5,182 nt of DNA from Solirubrobacterales bacterium (GTDB lineage: Bacteria > Actinomycetota > Thermoleophilia > Solirubrobacterales > Solirubrobacteraceae). A model generated the notes under the pieces. It saw only the letters and a program-made list of their open reading frames with translations. It had not been told where the DNA came from and did not search any database. The stretch lies in assembly GCA_003151895.1 (NCBI GenBank), contig PLYX01000062.1, positions 1 to 5,182 on the forward strand, written 5' to 3'. The translations under genes were made by a program, and so were the position numbers. Below, in pieces: positions 1 through 5,182 of this stretch (its first letter is position 1; each line of letters starts with the position of its first letter).

Positions 1-1234
1 CGCGCACCCCGTTCCAACCGGGGGCGTAGTCGTACAGCAACCGGTAGGGGTAGCCGGCGCCGGTCAGGCCCATTCCGAGCGCCAGGATCGAGCAGACAGC
101 CACCCCGCAGGCGAGGCCGATGCGCAACCGGCGCGTGTAGATCGACGAGGCGAGCCCAATCAGCGCGAGCACCGCGATCACCGCGCCCGGGAAGAACACG
201 TCCTCGTTCTTCGAGTGCACGTGCGCCCTGGCGCCCGCGGTGACGCTGCCCCACACGCGGTTCTCCGAGGAGGCGGCCAGGAACGCCCACGGACCAGATG
301 AGTAGTTCTTGACTTCCTTGAGCGTGCGTTTTGCCGTGGGATACTCGGCCGCAACCTTCAGGTAGGGGCGGGCCTGGTAGACGGAGATCGCGCCGCACAG
401 GGCGATGCCGACGCAGGTGATCGCAACGAGGTTGCGCGGCAGCGCCCGCAGGCTCGCGACTGCTCCCCGTGACGACGCGCCCCGCGCGGCAGGCTCGTCC
501 GTGGACCGGGAGCGCTTTCGCCACCACCAGATCGCCGCGAGCAGCGCGAGCACTCCCAGCAGGTAGGCGAACTGCAGCCCGAGCGTGAAGCCGAGGCTCA
601 TCTGCCAGGCGGCCACGAGCCAGCCCGCCACGAGCAGTCCGCGCGAGCCACATCGGTAGCCGCGCAGCAGCAGGAACAGCGACAGTGGGATGCCGCCGCC
701 GGAGATCACGTGCAGGTGGCCGGCCTCCGTGACGCGGTAGGGGGCGTAGGCGAACGCCGCGCCGGCCGCGGCCGCGCCGACCTTGCCGGCGCCGAGCTCA
801 CGCGCGAGCAGCCACGCGCCGACGAAGCACAGCGACCACGCGAGCAGGAACAGCAGGTTGTAGCGGACGAGCGCGGCCACGGTTCCAGACCCGAAGAAGG
901 CGGCCGGGCCGTAGCCGAGCAGCGAGTCGGAGAAGGCGAGGCTGAGCGGGTGCGGGTAGAAGGCGTTGGAGTCGAACACTCCCGTCGGGCTGTGCAGCAG
1001 CGCGTGCCCCACCCACGCGACCTCCCACGCGGTGCGCACGGGGTCGCCGAGGTCCGGGGCGATGCGGGTGGACATGTGCAGCACGAGCGGCCAGGTCGTG
1101 AGCACCGCGAGCGCGACGCCGCCGAGGATCACCCACAACAGCTCGCCACGGCCGATCGTGGGCGACGGCGCCCAGCGGGCCGAGGGCCGCTCGACGCCTG
1201 GGGTCGAGGGCCTGTCCATGAGCATGCTCGCCAT
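1..1234 (-). CDS. Polytopic membrane protein, GT-C glycosyltransferase-like (C-terminus cut by window edge)
   Basis: Continuous minus-strand frame of 411 codons with no stop, running off the left edge. Reading from the ATG at 1234, residues 1-30 are a polar cytoplasmic lead, followed by a hydrophobic helix at about 32-53. The next loop holds an acidic motif, DLGDP (61-65), then NAFYPHPLSLAFSDSLLGYG (90-109). More hydrophobic helices lie at about 118-145, 152-165, 180-191, 198-236, 266-286, 348-365 and 372-392. The visible part ends in GYPYRLLYDYAPGWNGVR. An acidic first outer loop followed by FYPHP and many helices is typical of large GT-C-like proteins that use lipid-linked sugars, so cell-envelope glycosylation is a reasonable inference; no catalytic residue can be proven. 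Two further in-frame ATGs at 1225 and 1219 could be the true start, as none has a good ribosome binding site. It is transcribed divergently from the dehydrogenase gene. Exact family is uncertain. Confidence 0.8.
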   Translation of the reverse strand, partial: MASMLMDRPSTPGVERPSARWAPSPTIGRGELLWVILGGVALAVLTTWPLVLHMSTRIAPDLGDPVRTAWEVAWVGHALLHSPTGVFDSNAFYPHPLSLAFSDSLLGYGPAAFFGSGTVAALVRYNLLFLLAWSLCFVGAWLLARELGAGKVGAAAAGAAFAYAPYRVTEAGHLHVISGGGIPLSLFLLLRGYRCGSRGLLVAGWLVAAWQMSLGFTLGLQFAYLLGVLALLAAIWWWRKRSRSTDEPAARGASSRGAVASLRALPRNLVAITCVGIALCGAISVYQARPYLKVAAEYPTAKRTLKEVKNYSSGPWAFLAASSENRVWGSVTAGARAHVHSKNEDVFFPGAVIAVLALIGLASSIYTRRLRIGLACGVAVCSILALGMGLTGAGYPYRLLYDYAPGWNGVR

Positions 1235-1275
1235 CGGTCGGGGAGCATACGTGAGTTTTGCGTCACAATCTGAGC
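1235..1275. promoter_or_regulatory. Short divergent intergenic region, presumed to hold both promoters
   Basis: Only 41 bases separate the two divergent start codons, so both promoters must lie here or overlap the coding ends. On the plus strand CACAAT (1264-1269) matches four of six bases of a TATAAT -10 box and ends six bases before the ATG at 1276. This would place transcription start at or near the ATG and give a leaderless mRNA, in line with the lack of a Shine-Dalgarno sequence. On the minus strand TATGCT (complement of 1244-1249) matches four of six and lies nine bases before the membrane protein ATG. Neither has a convincing -35 box, so the individual sites are weak guesses. Confidence 0.3.
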
Positions 1276-2577
1276 ATGCGCGTGCTCGTGGTGGGAGCCG
1301 GCGGTGTTGGTGCGGCGTTCGCGTCGATCGCTCAGCGCAGGCCGGCGTTCGAGCAGGTGTCGCTCGCGGACGTCTCCCCGGTGCGCGCCCACGACGTGGT
1401 GGCGAAGCTCGGCGAAGCCGATCGCTTCGCGGCCGAGCGCGTGGACGCCTCAGACCGTGCCGCGCTCGTGCAGCTGATCGAACGAGTGCGCCCGGACGCG
1501 GTGCTGAACGCCTGCGACCCGCGCTTCAACGAGCCGATATTCGACGCCGCCTTCGAGGCGCGCACGACGTATTTGGACATGGCGATGACGCTCTCCCACC
1601 CTCACCCGCGGCGACCGCACGAGCTGCCGGGGGTGATGCTCGGTGACGTGCAGCTTGCCCGCGGCGAGCAGTGGGAGCAGGCCGGGCTACTCGCGCTCGT
1701 CGGGATCGGCGTGGAGCCGGGCCTCTCGGACGTGTTCGCCCGCTACGCCGCCGAGGAGCTCTTCTCGAAGGTGGAGCAGGTGGGTGTGCGCGACGGCGCC
1801 GATCTGGTCGTTGAGGGCTATGACTTCGCGCCGACGTTCTCGATCTGGACGACGATCGAGGAGTGCCTGAACCCGCCGCTGATCTGGGAGCGCGAGCGCG
1901 GCTTCTATACGACCGCGCCGTTCTCAGAGCCCGAGGTGTTCGAGTTCCCCGAGGGCATCGGCCCGATCGAGTGCGTGAATGTCGAGCACGAGGAGGTCGT
2001 GCTGATCCCGCGCTGGGTGGACTGCGAGCGCGTCACGTTCAAGTACGGGCTGGGGGAGGAGTTCATCGAGGTGCTGCGCACGCTTCACAAGCTGGGCCTG
2101 GACTCGACCGAGCCCGTGTCGGTCCGCCCCGTCGCCGGGACCCCCCATGGCGGGGAGCACCCTAAAGGGCACACCCAAAGGGCACACGGCAGGCAGGCAG
2201 GCGGCGTGCAGGTGGCTCCGCGCGACGTGGTGGCCGCCGCGCTCCCGGACCCGGCGACGCTGGGCGAGCGGATGACCGGGCGCACGTGCGCGGGCACGTG
2301 GGTGACGGGGACCGGCGTCGACGGGGCGCCGCGCTCGACCTACCTCTACCACGTGGTGGACAACGAGCACACGATGCGCGAATACGCCAGCCAGGCCGTC
2401 GTCTGGCAAACCGCGATCAACCCGGTGGTCGCGCTCGAGTTGCTCGACGAGGGCGTATGGAAGGGCACGGGCGTGCTCGGCCCCGAGGCCTTCCCACCCG
2501 AGCCCTTCCTGGAGCGCCTGGCCGAGCTCGGCTCGCCGCACGGACAGGTGGAGATGCCGCTCTCTGGCGAGGTTTGA
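1276..2577 (+). CDS. Saccharopine dehydrogenase-like NAD(P)-dependent oxidoreductase
   Basis: Protein of 433 residues, a usual length for the saccharopine dehydrogenase/carboxynorspermidine dehydrogenase-like group. It opens with a Rossmann strand and the glycine motif VGAGGVG (6-12; G7, G9, G12). D32 at the end of the second strand suggests a preference for NAD over NADP, which is inference. Other family-like stretches are NACDPRFN (78-85), TYLDMAM (98-104), GIGVEPGLSDVFARYAAE (143-160) and a conserved-looking C-terminal part from HTMREYASQAVVWQTAINP (365-383) onward. The family reduces or oxidises C-N bonds between amino acids and carbonyl compounds; the substrate (lysine, polyamine or other) cannot be read from sequence. 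The ATG at 1276 is preferred over the in-frame TTG at 1258 because the Rossmann strand begins right at MRVLVVGAG. There is no clear Shine-Dalgarno sequence. Residues about 289-310 form a Gly/His-rich insert of low complexity that looks foreign to the fold. The gene ends 63 bases before the oxidase operon, with no terminator seen between them. Confidence 0.85.
   Translation: MRVLVVGAGGVGAAFASIAQRRPAFEQVSLADVSPVRAHDVVAKLGEADRFAAERVDASDRAALVQLIERVRPDAVLNACDPRFNEPIFDAAFEARTTYLDMAMTLSHPHPRRPHELPGVMLGDVQLARGEQWEQAGLLALVGIGVEPGLSDVFARYAAEELFSKVEQVGVRDGADLVVEGYDFAPTFSIWTTIEECLNPPLIWERERGFYTTAPFSEPEVFEFPEGIGPIECVNVEHEEVVLIPRWVDCERVTFKYGLGEEFIEVLRTLHKLGLDSTEPVSVRPVAGTPHGGEHPKGHTQRAHGRQAGGVQVAPRDVVAAALPDPATLGERMTGRTCAGTWVTGTGVDGAPRSTYLYHVVDNEHTMREYASQAVVWQTAINPVVALELLDEGVWKGTGVLGPEAFPPEPFLERLAELGSPHGQVEMPLSGEV
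2137..2207 (+). repeat. In-frame low-complexity tandem repeat insert within the dehydrogenase gene
   Basis: A 13-base unit occurs twice in tandem: CTAAAGGGCACAC (2162-2174) and CCAAAGGGCACAC (2175-2187), differing at one base. A degenerate earlier copy (GGGGAGCACCCTAAA, 2152-2166) overlaps the first. Directly after comes GGCA three times (2188-2199), then GGCGG. Just upstream are the palindrome CCATGG (2145-2150) and a CCCC/GGGG arm pair (2141-2144 with 2152-2155). The reading frame stays open through the whole stretch, encoding a Thr/Pro/His/Gly/Lys/Arg-rich segment (about residues 289-310) between VRPVAG and GVQVAPRDVV. The composition differs sharply from the surrounding acidic and hydrophobic sequence. 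It is probably a surface loop expanded by replication slippage or a small palindromic element inserted in frame. Confidence 0.7.
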
Positions 2578-2624
2578 GATTAGCCGCTGGAGGGCAAACC
2601 GTACCGGGGGGATAAGGCCAGCCT

Positions 2625-2633
2625 GAAGGGGAG
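2625..2633 (+). promoter_or_regulatory. Ribosome binding site for the cupredoxin-like gene
   Basis: GAAGGGGAG lies seven bases before the TTG at 2641. It is the best Shine-Dalgarno match in the window. It decides the start, because no ATG or GTG lies in this frame between the stop at 2581 and the TTG. The 63-base gap from 2578 to 2640 shows no terminator hairpin, so the operon may be co-transcribed with the dehydrogenase or have its own unrecognised promoter here. Confidence 0.65.
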
Positions 2634-2640
2634 TTCCCGC

Positions 2641-3321
2641 TTGAGCGTCCTTGCGAAGAAGCTGCTGGGCATCGGGGTCGGTGTGGTCATCGTCGGCGTC
2701 CTGATCGGCTTCTACGTGGCGAGCTGGGCCACGAGCTTCCCGCAGTCGGTGGCGGCGGTCAGCACGCGCAAGGTGGCGGGCTTCAGCGGGACGCAGCTCA
2801 CGCTGCAGACGGTGGCGGCGATCGGGCCGAAGTACAGCCCGAACAATCCCGACTGGGTCTCCTACCTGGTGCTCGACCACGGCAAGTGGGTGCACAGCAC
2901 CGTCTTCACGGTGCCCGCCAACTCGCTCGTGCACGTGACCGTCTACCAGTACGACGGCGACACGGGCTTGCGCAACCCGTTCCTTGCGCAGGTTCAGGGC
3001 ACGATCGGCGGAACCGTGACCGTCGACGGCAAGGCGATCACCAGCATCAACCCCGAAGAAGCCTCGCATACGTTCGCGGTGCCGCAGCTCGGCTTGTTCA
3101 TACCGCTGCCCGGCGTCCCTGAAGAAGCCAAGAACCAGTGTGAATTCGCTCCCTGCCTGACCTCGGAGGCGCATCGCACGATCACGTTCACGTTCCGCAC
3201 GGGAGCAAAGGGGCGCTACCGCTGGCAGTGCTTCGTCCCGTGCGCGGCCGGCTGGATCGACGGCAACGGCGGGCCGATGCAGACGCTCGGCTACATGGAC
3301 GGCTTCCTGGACGTCGTGTAG
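2641..3321 (+). CDS. Membrane-anchored cupredoxin-like protein of the oxidase operon
   Basis: Protein of 226 residues with a TTG start. Residues 1-7 are basic and short, and about 8-30 form a single hydrophobic helix (LLGIGVGVVIVGVLIGFYVA), an uncleaved anchor or signal. The rest is an outer domain rich in beta strands, for example VFTVPANSLVHVTVYQYDG (88-106). Its C-terminal part is cupredoxin-like: H143 in SHTF, then YRWQCFVPCAAGW (193-205) with C197 and C201, then GGPMQTLGYMDGFLDVV with M213 and M219. The C-x3-C spacing matches the CuA cysteines of oxidase subunit II, but the following His and Met are absent (W205, G208). A second pair, C167 and C172, precedes it. Copper binding is likely; electron transfer to the oxidase or copper delivery is inferred from the gene lying 45 bases before subunit II in the same direction. 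Another possibility is a degenerate subunit II paralogue. Confidence 0.8.
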   Translation: MSVLAKKLLGIGVGVVIVGVLIGFYVASWATSFPQSVAAVSTRKVAGFSGTQLTLQTVAAIGPKYSPNNPDWVSYLVLDHGKWVHSTVFTVPANSLVHVTVYQYDGDTGLRNPFLAQVQGTIGGTVTVDGKAITSINPEEASHTFAVPQLGLFIPLPGVPEEAKNQCEFAPCLTSEAHRTITFTFRTGAKGRYRWQCFVPCAAGWIDGNGGPMQTLGYMDGFLDVV

Positions 3322-3366
3322 AGATGGGCCGCCCAACTCGCACACCCCTGGACATTCTGTAGAGCG

Positions 3367-4215
3367 ATGGCCGCCGAACATCACGCGCCGCCCGAGCCGA
3401 ACCATGCACGTCGCTTCGGCCTGATCTGGCTGGTCGCCTCGCTGATCGCCACGCCGATCGTGGTGCTCGTGGTCGGCCCGATCATGCCGCCCGGCAACGG
3501 CTCCGAACAGGCTTCAGGCCACGTCACCGACAACACGGTCCTGATCGGGATGGCGACGCCGGTGCTGCTGCTCGTCCTGCTCTACCTCATCTACGCGATC
3601 GTCTTCTTCCGCCAGCCCAAGGGCGCGGCCCTCGAAGGCCCGGCGATCCACGGCGACGTGCGCATCCAGACGACCTGGATCGTGGTGACCTCGCTGCTCG
3701 TGCTGTCGCTCGCCGCCTACGGGACGGTGCGCCTGCTCGAAGACGGCGCGGGATCGGGCGGCGGGCCCTCGCCGGTGGCGGTGCCCAGCGGGTACAAGCT
3801 GCCGGTGCAGGTGATCGGCCAGGAGTGGATGTTCACCTACCGCTATCCCACCTACGGCGGGGTGGAGACGCCGCACCTGGTGCTCCCGGTCAACCAGATG
3901 GTCGAACTGCACGTCACCTCGCTGGACGTGATCCACTCGTTCTGGGCCTACCAGCTCGGCGTGAAGGCCGACGCGAATCCGAACACCGACAACGTCGTGT
4001 TCGTCAAGCCTACGAAGCTGCAGACATTCGAAGTGCGCTGCGCCGAGCTGTGCGGCATCTGGCACGGCTACATGTTCGACCACGGCCAGGTCGTGCGCCC
4101 CGCGGCCTTCAAGGCTTGGATAGCCGAACAGCAGAGGAGGTTCGCGCCGGTGCAGAAAGACCTGCCGTCCTACAGCACCAAATACATCCCTGAACCGACG
4201 AGGCGCGGCGGATGA
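3367..4215 (+). CDS. coxB: Cytochrome c oxidase subunit II with complete CuA site
   Basis: Also named ctaC. Protein of 282 residues. It takes electrons from a cytochrome c or cupredoxin at the dinuclear CuA centre outside the membrane and passes them to heme a of subunit I. The CuA ligands are all present: H190 in VIHSFW, then C225-x-E227-x-C229-x3-H233-x2-M236 in CAELCGIWHGYM. The aromatic stretch QEWMFTYRYP (152-161) is the usual electron-entry region. Hydrophobic helices lie at about 18-38, 57-81 and 102-122. The last two form the usual hairpin, and the first may be a signal or extra anchor after a His-rich head (H5, H6, H13). About 46 residues follow M236, ending in a polar tail. The ATG at 3367 is the only start codon in frame after the stop at 3319-3321; its ribosome binding site is weak (GTAGAG). 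The stop overlaps the start of subunit I. No heme c motif (CxxCH) is fused. Confidence 0.96.
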   Translation: MAAEHHAPPEPNHARRFGLIWLVASLIATPIVVLVVGPIMPPGNGSEQASGHVTDNTVLIGMATPVLLLVLLYLIYAIVFFRQPKGAALEGPAIHGDVRIQTTWIVVTSLLVLSLAAYGTVRLLEDGAGSGGGPSPVAVPSGYKLPVQVIGQEWMFTYRYPTYGGVETPHLVLPVNQMVELHVTSLDVIHSFWAYQLGVKADANPNTDNVVFVKPTKLQTFEVRCAELCGIWHGYMFDHGQVVRPAAFKAWIAEQQRRFAPVQKDLPSYSTKYIPEPTRRGG

Positions 4216-5182
4216 GATTGCGCCGGCTGATCGGCTTCAACCTGCTCACGGCGGCTGTCCTCGCCGTCGCCGGCTACTACCTCGGCTGGTTCATCGGCCA
4301 CCAGATCAATGGCAAGAGCTTCGAATTCCAGGCGAAGACCGACGAGAACGACGTGGCACTGATGCTCGCCTACTTCTTCGGGGTCGTCGGCTTCTTGATC
4401 GGGCTCGGCTTCGCCAACTACCCGGTCTCACGCCTGCTCGGCCGGCCCGCATCGCTGCGCGAGAAGGAGCATGAGGGCGTCAGCCGCTACTTCGGGTTGT
4501 GCACCGACCACAAGGTCGTCGGCATCCAGTACCTCGTCGGCATCGGCGTGTTCTTCTTCATCGCCGGGCTCAACGCGATGCTGATTCGCACCGAGCTGCT
4601 GCACCCGACACCCACCACTGTCGGTCCCAATCAGTACCTCTCACTGGTGGGGATGCACGGCACGATGATGATGGGAATGATGACCTCGGGCATCCTCGGG
4701 CCCTTCGGCAACTACTTCGTGCCGATCATGATCGGGGCACGGCGGATGGCGTTCCCGCGCATCGAGGCGCTCACCTTCTGGCTCTTGATGGCAGCCGGAT
4801 TCATCCTCACATCCACCATCTTCTTCGGCGGCTTCCCCACCGGTTGGACGGGCTATGAGCCGCTCAACGAACAGGCCGTCATGGGGATGGACTCCTACAT
4901 CTGCTTCTTCGCGCTCGTCGGCGTCTCGATGGCGCTGCTCGGGCTGAACATGATCGCCACGATCGTCGCCCACCGCGCGCCCGGGATGACGTGGTCGCGC
5001 CTGCCGATCTTCGTGTGGTCTGTGATCGCGACAGCGGTGCTCATGGTGCTTGCGGCGCCGATGCTCATCGGCGCGCTGTTGATGGCCGCGTTCGATCGCA
5101 CGATCAACACTTCGTTCTTCATCACGAGTGCGGGCGGCACCCCTTACCTGTTCGAGAACCTGTTCTGGTTCTTCGGGCACCC
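4212..5182 (+). CDS. ctaD: Cytochrome c oxidase subunit I, N-terminal part (cut by window edge)
   Basis: Also named coxA. The first 323 residues are visible; the frame is cut in FWFFGHP, inside the HPEVY motif whose His (H323) ligates CuB. This subunit reduces oxygen to water at the heme a3/CuB site and pumps protons across the membrane. Family signs are TDHKVVGIQY (98-107), IRTEL with R126 (the Arg usually near heme a), MHGTMM with H149 (low-spin heme a ligand), GPFGNYFVPIMIGA (163-176), MAFPR (179-183) and GWTGYEPL. Residues 1-90 form an extension with two hydrophobic helices (about 8-28 and 48-69) before the usual first helix. At the place where D-channel oxidases have APDMAFPRLN, this protein has ARRMAFPRIE, so the channel-entry Asp is R178 and the Asn is E185. 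The ATG overlaps the subunit II stop as ATGA, which indicates translational coupling. The remaining His ligands and the K-channel lie beyond the window. Confidence 0.96.
   Translation, partial: MRLRRLIGFNLLTAAVLAVAGYYLGWFIGHQINGKSFEFQAKTDENDVALMLAYFFGVVGFLIGLGFANYPVSRLLGRPASLREKEHEGVSRYFGLCTDHKVVGIQYLVGIGVFFFIAGLNAMLIRTELLHPTPTTVGPNQYLSLVGMHGTMMMGMMTSGILGPFGNYFVPIMIGARRMAFPRIEALTFWLLMAAGFILTSTIFFGGFPTGWTGYEPLNEQAVMGMDSYICFFALVGVSMALLGLNMIATIVAHRAPGMTWSRLPIFVWSVIATAVLMVLAAPMLIGALLMAAFDRTINTSFFITSAGGTPYLFENLFWFFGH

Noticed and set aside
710..1273. Plus-strand open frame of 187 codons opposite the membrane protein
   Set aside because: The protein is Arg/Gly/Glu-rich and of low complexity with no family signature. 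The minus strand here encodes a coherent series of membrane helices.
2141..2169. CCCC/GGGG and CCCT/AGGG hairpins as a transcription terminator
   Set aside because: They lie inside an open coding frame, have very short stems and are not followed by a T run.
2137..2207. Frameshift or pseudogene in the dehydrogenase
   Set aside because: Family-like protein sequence continues in the same frame on both sides of the insert, to a normal C-terminus and stop.
2578..2640. Riboswitch or terminator between the dehydrogenase and the oxidase operon
   Set aside because: The 63-base gap shows only a Shine-Dalgarno sequence; no stable hairpin with a T tract or conserved riboswitch core was seen.
1924..3405. 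Open minus-strand frame of 493 codons opposite the dehydrogenase and cupredoxin-like genes
   Set aside because: Its translation is Arg/His/Ala/Val-rich with no recognisable domain, and it spans two clear plus-strand genes and their gap. It is the long antisense shadow expected in GC-rich DNA.
4641..5180. Minus-strand open frame of 179 codons opposite subunit I
   Set aside because: It is His/Arg/Glu-rich, a typical mirror of a hydrophobic membrane protein, and the plus strand is unmistakable oxidase subunit I.

Overview
The window is GC-rich bacterial DNA with five protein-coding genes packed closely together, two of them cut by the window edges. Very high GC, TTG/ATG starts, a cupredoxin gene placed directly before the oxidase genes, and oxidase subunits with long N-terminal extensions suggest a GC-rich actinobacterial lineage, perhaps a Thermoleophilia or Solirubrobacterales relative. 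That placement is inference from style and gene order; no rRNA or other phylogenetic marker is present.

Bases 1-1234 (minus strand) encode the N-terminal 411 residues of a polytopic membrane protein that resembles GT-C-fold glycosyltransferases. Its C-terminus lies beyond the left edge. A 41-base gap separates it from a divergent plus-strand gene at 1276-2577, a saccharopine dehydrogenase-like NAD(P)-dependent oxidoreductase. That gene carries an odd in-frame, repeat-rich insert of about 63-75 bases.

Bases 2641-5182 (plus strand) are the start of an aerobic respiratory operon. It holds a membrane-anchored cupredoxin-like protein with an unusual cysteine-rich site, then cytochrome c oxidase subunit II with a complete CuA motif, then subunit I. 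Subunit I overlaps subunit II by four bases (ATGA) and is cut at the right edge within the HPEVY copper B motif. Subunit II would accept electrons at CuA outside the membrane and pass them to heme a and the heme a3/CuB site of subunit I. The cupredoxin-like protein probably handles electrons or copper for this complex, but its role is not shown by the sequence.

No tRNA, rRNA, CRISPR array, insertion sequence or phage gene was seen. I found no clear new multi-gene system. The points most worth a second look are the subunit I D-channel substitutions, the cupredoxin's altered metal site, and the repeat insert in the dehydrogenase.
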